Below, in pieces: positions 1 to 5,256 of a stretch of 7,160 nt of DNA; position 1 is the stretch's first letter; each line of letters opens with the position of its first letter. The notes under the pieces were generated by a model that saw only the letters and a list, made by a program, of their open reading frames with translations, searched no databases and was not told the origin of the DNA. Position numbers and translations under genes: made by a program. The DNA is from Brevibacillus sp. (lineage in GTDB: Bacteria; Bacillota; Bacilli; Brevibacillales; Brevibacillaceae). The DNA lies in contig JARDZO010000365.1 of NCBI GenBank assembly GCA_029240815.1, forward strand, positions 1 to 7,160, read 5' to 3'.

Positions 1-66
1 GAGGACAGACACGAAACGACACCATCTGGGCATAAAGTAGAGCATAGCAAGGAAATGGAGAGGTGA
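1..66 (+). other. possible 3' end of an upstream reading frame (unassigned)
   Basis: Frame 1 is open from the window edge for 21 codons and stops at TGA 64-66. It would encode a very hydrophilic tail ending in SKEMER. The other two forward frames stop at 38-40 and 33-35. If real, the stop lies inside the ribosome binding site of the next gene and would imply translational coupling. Twenty-one open codons are weak evidence, the peptide is not recognisable, and the stretch could equally be an untranslated leader. No promoter stands out here. Confidence 0.2.
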
Positions 67-68
67 TC
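60..68 (+). promoter_or_regulatory. ribosome binding site of the Sm-like gene
   Basis: GAGGTGATC at 60-68 is complementary to the 3' end of 16S rRNA over nine bases. The GAGG core leaves 8 nt to ATG 72. An in-frame GTG at 63 lies inside this site and so cannot be the start. ATG 75 is possible but less well spaced. Confidence 0.75.
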
Positions 69-71
69 GCG

Positions 72-278
72 ATGATGGGTTTTGATCAAAAAGCCATGAA
101 GCTGCTCGGGAAAAATGTACAGGTGAAGATGTTCAATGGCGTCGTCATCAAGGGAACCATGACTCATTTCGATAACGGCTACCTGTGCTTCATCACCACG
201 TATAAGCAACAGGATGCGCAGAAGACGACGATTCGCCGATTGGCACTAAAAGATGTAACTTCCATGCTCGAGGTGTGA
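72..278 (+). CDS. small Sm/Hfq-like protein (68 aa), function unknown
   Basis: This encodes a basic protein of 68 residues with no signal peptide or membrane segment, so it is probably cytoplasmic. The sequence follows an Sm1-like pattern. LLGKNVQVKMFNG (about residues 11-23) reads as a first beta strand plus a turn Gly. VVIKGTM and THFDNGYLCF (24-40) match the 'G..h.G.h..hD....L.h' layout. A C-terminal IRRLALKDVTSMLEV (54-68) sits where Sm2 would be. Bacterial Hfq has the same order, including an FDN after the second Gly, but its YKH RNA-binding motif is absent here and an N-terminal helix is short (2-11). From this I infer an Sm-like or small beta-barrel fold, possibly binding RNA. It could also be another small SH3-like barrel. 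The start at ATG 72 is set by the Shine-Dalgarno spacing. A hairpin terminator follows 25 nt after the stop, so this is the last gene of its transcript. Coding status is well supported; the function is not. Confidence 0.8.
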   Translation: MMGFDQKAMKLLGKNVQVKMFNGVVIKGTMTHFDNGYLCFITTYKQQDAQKTTIRRLALKDVTSMLEV

Positions 279-302
279 TAATCGAATGAGCAAAAAGCAA
301 TG

Positions 303-339
303 AGCCACCTTTCCCTTCTGGAATAGGTGGCTATTATTT
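303..339 (+). terminator. intrinsic terminator, probably bidirectional between convergent genes
   Basis: An 8-bp perfect stem is formed by AGCCACCT (303-310) and AGGTGGCT (325-332), with a 14-nt loop and a following ATTATTT. On the - strand the same hairpin is followed by TTGCTTTTTGC, so it can also end the convergent gene at 359-730. It lies between the stops of the two genes. Confidence 0.8.
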
Positions 340-358
340 GCTAGGACTTATGTTTTGG

Positions 359-730
359 TCAAACCATCCCACCGAGCGATGTTATTATTTGGGTAGCTTC
401 GTCACCCCGTTCTTCCGGTACGACTGCAGTCAACAGGACACTTCGGTTCAGGTTGTCATCCCCGCGGTCGGCCATCCCACTCGCGTCAGGGTTTGCAGCA
501 GCCAAGATGCTAGCGTCTCGCCCATTTGGAAAGTCGCCAGCGAGTGTCATGCTGCCCAGGCTAGGGATTTCTCCAGAGATAGGATTCATGATCGATTCAT
601 TCCCATCTCCAGGAAATTGTCCGACTCTGTCGATTTGAACGATGGAGAAACCAGCTTGTCGGAGAGCGTCAGCAGCCTTTGATGCATCTTCTTCCGAGTG
701 AAAACCTGACAGAATGTTTCGCTCTTTCAC
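359..730 (-). CDS. conserved-looking hypothetical protein, ~123 aa
   Basis: I do not recognise a named family. The N-terminal part (about residues 5-38) reads as strand-helix-strand: NILSGFHSEEDASKAADALRQ, then FSIVQIDRV. A Pro/Gly/Asp-rich middle (about 40-90) carries FPGDG, MNPISGEIPSLGSMTLAGD and DASGMAD. The C-terminal part is another strand-helix: SVLLTAVVPEE, then an amphipathic helix and a final SLGGMV. The two betas around each helix suggest a ferredoxin-like half-repeat with a long central insertion (inference). There is no signal peptide, membrane segment or Cys. GTG 730 is preferred over GTG 739 because the AGGAG at 741-745 is only 1 nt from the latter and 10 nt from the former. 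The gene is convergent with the Sm-like gene and divergent from the M23 peptidase gene. A sigma-G-like promoter lies upstream, which would point to a forespore role. The antisense frame (338-682) is also open but gives an implausible Ser/Cys-rich protein. Confidence 0.75.
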   Translation of the reverse strand: MKERNILSGFHSEEDASKAADALRQAGFSIVQIDRVGQFPGDGNESIMNPISGEIPSLGSMTLAGDFPNGRDASILAAANPDASGMADRGDDNLNRSVLLTAVVPEERGDEATQIITSLGGMV

Positions 731-740
731 ATAAATCACG

Positions 741-745
741 CTCCT
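741..745 (-). promoter_or_regulatory. ribosome binding site deciding the start of the - strand gene
   Basis: On the - strand AGGAG (741-745) is followed by CGTGATTTAT and then GTG at 730-728. The first GTG (739-737) lies one base after the AGGAG and is too close to be used efficiently, so the second GTG is the likely start. Confidence 0.6.
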
Positions 746-775
746 GAAGTCTAAAATATTCCATTTCTATGTACA

Positions 776-806
776 TATGATGACTCTTCGTCAACTTTTT
801 TATTCG
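776..806 (-). promoter_or_regulatory. candidate sigma-G (forespore) promoter for the - strand gene
   Basis: Reading the - strand, CGAATA (plus positions 801-806) is followed after exactly 18 nt by CATCATA (776-782). The sigma-G consensus in Bacillus subtilis is about TGAATA, 17-18 nt, CATACTA, with CATnHTA as the degenerate -10. The match is 5/6 at -35 and complete to the degenerate -10, and it lies 36-45 nt upstream of the candidate starts. A TTGACG (789-794) also exists on this strand as a sigma-A -35, but no good -10 sits 16-18 nt from it. This was judged by eye only, in AT-rich sequence. Confidence 0.4.
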
Positions 807-855
807 ACAGCAATTTACACTTGATGTTGTCGTTAAATATGTGGTAAAGTCGACA
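805..855. repeat. three CGACA/TGTCG motifs spaced 23 nt apart around the promoter
   Basis: CGACA occurs at 805-809, its complement TGTCG at 828-832, and CGACA again at 851-855. The centres are 807, 830 and 853, exactly 23 nt apart. The first pair extends to an 8-bp near-palindrome, CGACAGCA (805-812) against TGTTGTCG (825-832), with 7 of 8 positions paired. The array spans the candidate -35 and -10 of the M23 gene and its left edge overlaps the -35 of the divergent promoter, so an operator function is possible. Confidence 0.35.
821..850 (+). promoter_or_regulatory. candidate sigma-A extended -10 promoter of the M23 peptidase gene
   Basis: TTGATG (821-826) may serve as -35. After an 18-nt spacer comes TAAAGT (845-850), preceded by TG at 842-843 to give an extended -10 (TGnTAAAGT). 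Each hexamer matches its consensus at 4 of 6 positions. The start of transcription would be near 857, leaving a leader of about 105 nt before the start codon, in which I see no recognisable riboswitch or attenuator. Confidence 0.4.
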
Positions 856-961
856 TAGTTGGTTTCTTTAGGCAATTTGGCAGATTACTGGAAATATTTA
901 AATAATTCAGGAAATACCGAAAGTAAAGACGAGCTTCATATGTTTTCAGGAGGGACAAGTT

Positions 962-2458
962 ATGCAATGGTCAGAATGGAAGGCCAAGCTGCAGGAACGG
1001 TCAGAGAGAATCGTTCAGAATTGCAGAGAATTGGCGAAGCGTACGATAGAACAAACAAGCACATACGTTCAAACTCATAAAAAACAAACGATTTCCGTCG
1101 CAGCTGGATTGGTGTTCACTGTGGCAGCTGGAGCATCCGCACAATATTACTACTCGAGCAACATTTTGTCGGTATATCACGTGCTTGTGAATGGTCAAGA
1201 AATTGGCGTAGTGGACAACCCTTCTGTGGTTAAAAACTGGACAAGCTCCAAGTTGGAAGAGGAAGAGGCAAAGAATGGTTTATCTTTGACTCTCGCCGAC
1301 TATATTACCTACAAGGAAGAGCGTAAGTACAAGGCGCCTTTTGACAATGAGGCAGCGCTCAGTGCACTCTCAGACATCGCTGACATCAAAGTCGAAGCGG
1401 TCAAACTGGTCGTAGATGGAAAAGTAATCGGTTATGCGGCAGATCAGAACACTGCTGAGCAAGTGCTTGCTCATGTGAAAGAAAAGTATTCGGGCGTTCC
1501 ACAGGCTGACAAGAAAGTAGCGGTTGCCGCTGCATCGTTGTCTGCACCTGCCAAGAGCAGTCCGATCAAAGAAGTCACCTTCAAGGAACAAGTACAGACA
1601 GAGAGCGACTCCGTAACTGCCGCGCAAGTCTTGCCTGCAGAAAAGCTGGAGGAACTGCTGGTGAAAGGCACCTTCAAGCAGATGACACATACTGTCGTCG
1701 AAGGTGATTGTATTGGTTGCATCGCCAAAAAGTATGGTATTACCTCGAATGACATTTATGCCAACAACCCTGGAGTTACAGAAAATACGCTGCTTCAATT
1801 GGGACAACAAATCAATGTTACGGCGATCCGTCCTTTAGTGACCGTGCAGGTCAAAGAGGATCTCTCGCAAAAAGAAACCATTGCGTTTTCCACGCAAATC
1901 AACAACAATGATAAGCTGCCAAAGGGAGAAACCAAAACTGTCCAGGAAGGCCGGGACGGTAGCAAGATGGTTCAATACGAAGTGACCAAGGAAAATGGAC
2001 AAGTCGTTGCTCGCACGATCGTCAAGCAGGATGTGATTGCACAACCAGTTGCCAAAATCGTGGAGCGGGGGACCAAGGTGATCCCATCTCGTGGGACAGG
2101 CCGTCTAAGCTGGCCAGCGGGTGGCTATGTCAGCAGCGGATTTGGAACGCGCTGGGGCCGGATGCATAAAGGAATCGATATTGCCGGATCCGGTTCTGTT
2201 TTGGCTGCCGATAATGGGCGTATCAAATTTGCCGGATGGGATGGCGACTATGGAAAAGCGGTCATTATCGATCACGGAAATGGCATGGAGACCCTGTATG
2301 GTCACATGAGTACCATTAGCGTCAAGGTCGGCGACGTGGTTGCTCAAGGAAAGAAAATTGGAATCAAAGGATCCACTGGGGACTCTACAGGCGTTCACCT
2401 TCATTTTGAGGTTCATCAAAATGGACGAATCCAGAACCCAATGCGTTTCTTAAAATAG
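962..2458 (+). CDS. membrane-anchored M23 (LytM-type) endopeptidase with LysM and G5 modules
   Basis: This is a 498-residue predicted zinc peptidoglycan endopeptidase that would cut peptide cross-links outside the membrane. ATG 962 has AGGAGG (948-953) 8 nt upstream. A basic cytoplasmic N-terminus (1-42) is followed by one membrane segment (about 43-63) with no clear signal-peptidase site, so I infer a type II membrane protein. Two similar modules with an 'hhVnGk.IG' core lie near 71-105 and 145-178. A LysM module (241-288) starts MTHTVVEGD and ends GQQINV. A G5 module follows (about 291-371, ending KIVERGTK). The M23 domain occupies about 378-498. The zinc ligands H402, D406 (HKGID) and H481, and the catalytic H448 (YGH) and H479 (HLHFE), are all present, so it should be active. 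Unusually, the LysM carries C250 and C253. The gene stands alone between a divergent gene and a strong terminator, directly upstream of the wal operon. A SpoIIQ-like sporulation role is an alternative, but the LysM/G5 layout argues for a vegetative hydrolase. Confidence 0.93.
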   Translation: MQWSEWKAKLQERSERIVQNCRELAKRTIEQTSTYVQTHKKQTISVAAGLVFTVAAGASAQYYYSSNILSVYHVLVNGQEIGVVDNPSVVKNWTSSKLEEEEAKNGLSLTLADYITYKEERKYKAPFDNEAALSALSDIADIKVEAVKLVVDGKVIGYAADQNTAEQVLAHVKEKYSGVPQADKKVAVAAASLSAPAKSSPIKEVTFKEQVQTESDSVTAAQVLPAEKLEELLVKGTFKQMTHTVVEGDCIGCIAKKYGITSNDIYANNPGVTENTLLQLGQQINVTAIRPLVTVQVKEDLSQKETIAFSTQINNNDKLPKGETKTVQEGRDGSKMVQYEVTKENGQVVARTIVKQDVIAQPVAKIVERGTKVIPSRGTGRLSWPAGGYVSSGFGTRWGRMHKGIDIAGSGSVLAADNGRIKFAGWDGDYGKAVIIDHGNGMETLYGHMSTISVKVGDVVAQGKKIGIKGSTGDSTGVHLHFEVHQNGRIQNPMRFLK

Positions 2459-2481
2459 ACAAGTAATTTTTGGGAATAGAG

Positions 2482-2517
2482 AAAAGGGTGTCTCCACGCG
2501 AGATTACCCTTTTTTTG
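2482..2517 (+). terminator. intrinsic terminator after the M23 peptidase gene
   Basis: AAAAGGGT (2482-2489) pairs with ACCCTTTT (2506-2513). An inner stem TCTC (2491-2494) pairs with GAGA (2500-2503) around a CACGC loop. An uninterrupted T run continues to 2516. It starts 24 nt after the stop codon and separates this gene from the wal operon. Confidence 0.9.
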
Positions 2518-2524
2518 TTCTACA

Positions 2525-2549
2525 GATAAGAATTTATAAGATTCTTATC
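2525..2549. repeat. 9-bp perfect inverted repeat in the wal operon leader
   Basis: GATAAGAAT (2525-2533) and ATTCTTATC (2541-2549) are perfect complements separated by TTATAAG. There is no T run after it, so it is not a terminator. It directly precedes a possible -10 (TATAAG, 2553-2558) and may be an operator or a hairpin at the 5' end of the transcript. Confidence 0.5.
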
Positions 2550-2552
2550 CAG

Positions 2553-2558
2553 TATAAG
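2553..2558 (+). promoter_or_regulatory. walR: weak candidate -10 element for the wal operon
   Basis: TATAAG (2553-2558) matches 5 of 6 sigma-A -10 positions, but no recognisable -35 lies 16-18 nt upstream, where the inverted repeat sits instead. The operon must have a promoter somewhere in 2518-2710, because a strong terminator precedes it, and this is the best candidate seen. The rest of the stretch (2559-2710) shows no clear RNA element. Confidence 0.25.
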
Positions 2559-2713
2559 TGCAACATAGCGAGACCTCGAACGATAGTGAGAAGGCGAGAC
2601 TTGTGCCCTTTAGCTAGAGGAAGGTAGTGATTTCCAGAGGACTTCTTTACACGCAGGACATGGTGTATTGTAGAGGAATAGAAGCTCCACGAGTGGAATC
2701 CTTACTAAGAAAA

Positions 2714-2718
2714 GGAGG
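2714..2718 (+). promoter_or_regulatory. walR: ribosome binding site deciding the walR start
   Basis: GGAGG (2714-2718) within AAAGGAGGG leaves 7 nt to ATG 2726. This selects the 236-residue form, starting [10 protein letters not shown] like other WalR proteins, over an in-frame GTG at 2627 that would add 33 residues. Confidence 0.9.
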
Positions 2719-2725
2719 GAGCGAG

Positions 2726-3436
2726 ATGGCAAAACTCCTGGTTGTAGATGATGAAAAACCAATCGCAGATATTTTGAAGTTTACATTTGAAAAGGAAGGC
2801 TATCAGGTCGTGTGTGCCTATGATGGCGAGGAAGCATTGGTCGCCGTTCAAAATGAGAGGCCAGACCTGATTTTACTGGATGTTATGCTGCCAGGGCGCG
2901 ACGGGATGGAAGTGTGCCGGGCCGTTCGTCAATCACATGATGTACCGATTATCATGCTGACGGCAAAAGACTCCGAACTGGATAAAGTGCTGGGGCTGGA
3001 ATTGGGTGCGGACGATTACGTCACCAAACCATTTAGCACCCGGGAGCTGGTTGCACGCGTCAAAGCACATTTGCGCAGACATCAACCAAAGAACGAAGAA
3101 AAAGATCAACAGCATCTGGTGCGAGTCCACGAGCTGGAGATTGATCTCCATTCGTACACGGTAGAGAAAATGGGAGAACTGTTGGACCTGACTCATCGAG
3201 AGTTTGAACTCTTGGTCTATTTAGCTCGTCACCAGGGACAAGTATTGACCCGCGAGCACTTGCTCCAATCGGTGTGGGGATTTGATTACTTTGGCGACGT
3301 GCGTACGGTCGATGTGACGATTCGCCGATTGCGAGAAAAGATCGAAGACGATCCAAGTCAACCGAAATACATCATCACGCGCCGTGGCTTGGGCTATACG
3401 CTGCGTAACCCTGGCATGGGAGGAACGCCTGGATGA
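2726..3436 (+). CDS. walR: WalR (YycF), essential cell-wall response regulator
   Basis: This encodes a 236-residue OmpR/PhoB-type DNA-binding response regulator. The receiver domain (1-118) has the acidic pair D8-D9, the phosphoacceptor D52 (LLDVMLPG), T79 and K101 (KPFSTREL). T100 just before the Lys corresponds to the Thr that PrkC phosphorylates in B. subtilis WalR. The winged-helix domain (about 130-227) contains LTHREFELL, the [20 protein letters not shown] recognition region and RRGLGY. The family binds direct repeats of the type TGTWAH-N5-TGTWAH upstream of autolysin and wall-metabolism genes. The start is ATG 2726, with a strong ribosome binding site. The stop overlaps the walK start by 4 bp (ATGA), implying coupled translation. 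The C-terminal tail (NPGMGGTPG) contains the walK ribosome binding site and varies between species. The match to known WalR proteins is close throughout, so the identification is secure. Confidence 0.98.
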   Translation: MAKLLVVDDEKPIADILKFTFEKEGYQVVCAYDGEEALVAVQNERPDLILLDVMLPGRDGMEVCRAVRQSHDVPIIMLTAKDSELDKVLGLELGADDYVTKPFSTRELVARVKAHLRRHQPKNEEKDQQHLVRVHELEIDLHSYTVEKMGELLDLTHREFELLVYLARHQGQVLTREHLLQSVWGFDYFGDVRTVDVTIRRLREKIEDDPSQPKYIITRRGLGYTLRNPGMGGTPG

Positions 3437-5256
3437 GGCGGCTGTTTAAAACGATTCAATGGAAAATGGTCGTCATTTACATGCTGCTCATCTTACTGGC
3501 GATGCAATTCATTGGAGCTTACTTTGCCCGGGAAGTAGAGAGCTATTACATCAACAACTTCTCAGAGGCGTTGAACGGTCAGGCGAGCTTGCTTGCGAGC
3601 CTCTTGGAGAGTGATCTTCGCCCCAAGGATGGCAAGGAACAGAACCCTGAGCAGTACCGCCAGGACATCGACAATCTGATCAACAATCTCGTCAAAATCA
3701 ATGGGGCGAACGTGCAGGTCATCGATCAGACGGGAACTGTCGTAAGCACTACGGAAGACAAAAGCAGGATTGGGCAGCGGACGTCGCAGCCGGAAGTCAC
3801 GATAGCTCTGCTGGGGACACGCAGTGAGTCGATGCGGATTGACCCGCGTACAGGAGCTCGCGTGAAAGTATTAGTGCTGCCGGTCAAGGGAGATCAGATC
3901 GTTTATGGAGCCGTCTACATGGTGGCTTCGATGGAAGCGACGTATACGACGATCCGGAAAATGAACGGGATATTGGCGACTGGAACGATGTTCGCGTTGG
4001 TAATTACCGCTGGGCTGGGAGTCGTACTCGCCCGGACGATCACCAAGCCGGTCAAAGAAATGACTCGACAAGCGCGAGCGGTAGCCGATGGAGACTTCAA
4101 CAGCAATGTGAAGGTGTATAGCGGCGATGAAATCGGACAGCTGGGAATGGCTTTTAACCATATGACCTTACGCTTGCAGGAAGCAATTCTGCAGCAGGAG
4201 GAAGAACGGGAAAAGCTAGCAAGTATTTTGAGCAACATGACGGATGGAGTGATTGCTGCCGATCGGAAGGGCAAGATCATTTTGTTCAACCGTGCTGCCG
4301 AAGAAATGCTGCAGGTAACCATGACTGATGTCTTGATCAAAAGCAGGACGCTGTACGACCTTTTGAGCCTGCCACCAGAGGAAGAAATGCCGTTGTATGA
4401 GCAGGTCGAGCCATTATTCATTGAGATGATGCTTCCGAATCGGGAGGAAGTCATTTTGCGCGTGACCTTTACGCCGTTGCAGCATGACAGTGGAAAGAAG
4501 GGCGGTATCATTGCTGTGTTGGCAGATGTTACGGAGCAGCAACGTCTGGAGCACCAACGCCGGGAATTTGTGGCGAATGTTTCTCATGAGCTGAGAACAC
4601 CGCTGACGACCATCAAAAGCTACGTAGAAGCTCTGCTGGACGGAGCGGTAGAAGAACCGGAGTTGTCCAACCGATTTTTGCGCGTAACCATGTCAGAAAC
4701 CGAGCGTATGATCCGTCTGGTCAATGACTTACTGCAGCTGTCCCGATTTGATTCACAAGGGGTGCGCCTGCATTGCAAGGAAGCCGACCTCAATCGATTG
4801 CTGCACTATGCTGCTGATCGCTTTTCCATGTTTGGAGAGCAGCAGGATGTTCAGCTTAGTCTGGACGTACCTGCCAAGCTGCCGCCTGTCTACATTGATC
4901 TGGACGCGATCAATCAGGTGCTGGACAATTTGCTGTCCAATGCGATCAAATACACGCCCCAAGGGGGGAAGGTGGTATTGCGTGCAAAAATCAATAACCA
5001 TCAAAAGCGGGTTCTTATCTCGATTGAAGATACAGGGATCGGAATTCCTAGCCGCGATTTAAAGCGGATCTTTGAACGATTTTATCGGGTAGACAAAGCG
5101 CGCTCCCGCGGACAAGGTGGGACTGGCCTGGGATTGGCCATTGCCCGGGAATTAGTGCAAGCGCACGGGGCAGATATCGAGATCACCAGCGAGTGGAACG
5201 CAGGCACAACAGTGACGTTCTGGGTTCCATTTGCGCAAGGGGGTAAAACGGGATGA
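3433..5256 (+). CDS. walK: WalK (YycG), essential cell-wall sensor histidine kinase
   Basis: This is a 607-residue membrane kinase that phosphorylates WalR. Two membrane segments (about 11-31 and 179-200) flank an extracytoplasmic sensor domain (about 32-178, PAS/Cache-like with [18 protein letters not shown]). Then come HAMP (about 200-253, TKPVKEM and [14 protein letters not shown]), a cytoplasmic PAS domain (about 259-370, [10 protein letters not shown]), HisKA with phosphorylation site H385 (SHELRTP), and HATPase_c. In the last, the N box is N499-N503, the G1 box D533-G537 (DTGIG), the F box F547-F550, and the G2 box GGTGLGLA (562-569). All catalytic boxes are intact. The length matches WalK proteins of about 600 residues. 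At the PAS zinc site described in Staphylococcus aureus, N268 and A364 stand where His ligands would be. GGAGG (3419-3423) inside the end of walR lies 9 nt before ATG 3433, and the two genes overlap at ATGA. The same ATGA overlap joins it to walH. Confidence 0.98.
   Translation: MRRLFKTIQWKMVVIYMLLILLAMQFIGAYFAREVESYYINNFSEALNGQASLLASLLESDLRPKDGKEQNPEQYRQDIDNLINNLVKINGANVQVIDQTGTVVSTTEDKSRIGQRTSQPEVTIALLGTRSESMRIDPRTGARVKVLVLPVKGDQIVYGAVYMVASMEATYTTIRKMNGILATGTMFALVITAGLGVVLARTITKPVKEMTRQARAVADGDFNSNVKVYSGDEIGQLGMAFNHMTLRLQEAILQQEEEREKLASILSNMTDGVIAADRKGKIILFNRAAEEMLQVTMTDVLIKSRTLYDLLSLPPEEEMPLYEQVEPLFIEMMLPNREEVILRVTFTPLQHDSGKKGGIIAVLADVTEQQRLEHQRREFVANVSHELRTPLTTIKSYVEALLDGAVEEPELSNRFLRVTMSETERMIRLVNDLLQLSRFDSQGVRLHCKEADLNRLLHYAADRFSMFGEQQDVQLSLDVPAKLPPVYIDLDAINQVLDNLLSNAIKYTPQGGKVVLRAKINNHQKRVLISIEDTGIGIPSRDLKRIFERFYRVDKARSRGQGGTGLGLAIARELVQAHGADIEITSEWNAGTTVTFWVPFAQGGKTG

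Noticed and set aside
338..682. Open frame of 114 codons on the + strand, antisense to the - strand hypothetical gene
   Set aside because: It starts inside the terminator region without a ribosome binding site, its product is Ser/Cys-rich and without structure, and the opposite strand gives a coherent protein with a ribosome binding site and promoter-like sequence.
804..819. Possible WalR box upstream of the M23 gene (- strand TGTAAATTGCTGTCGA)
   Set aside because: The first half fits TGTWAH, but the spacer is 4 nt instead of 5 and the second half TGTCGA does not fit. No convincing WalR box was found anywhere in the window.
814..842. Alternative sigma-A promoter with -35 TTTACA (814-819)
   Set aside because: The best -10-like sequence (TAAATA, 834-839) is only 14 nt away, and nothing suitable lies at 16-18 nt.
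669..875. Open frame of 68 codons on the - strand across the intergenic region
   Set aside because: The product is of low quality with no ribosome binding site, and the frame crosses both candidate promoters and the start of the better-supported - strand gene.
859..1080. Open frame of 73 codons on the + strand overlapping the start of the M23 gene
   Set aside because: It runs out of frame through the 5' end of a well-supported gene and through its ribosome binding site; the product resembles no protein.
2559..2710. tRNA, T-box or riboswitch in the wal leader
   Set aside because: No cloverleaf, T-box sequence or known aptamer core is visible. The only small hairpin (TCCAC-GA-GTGGA near 2685) has a two-base loop and no T run.
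3871..5062. Several open frames antisense or out of frame within walK, the longest 198 codons
   Set aside because: walK is continuous with all kinase motifs intact; these are by-products of its codon composition.
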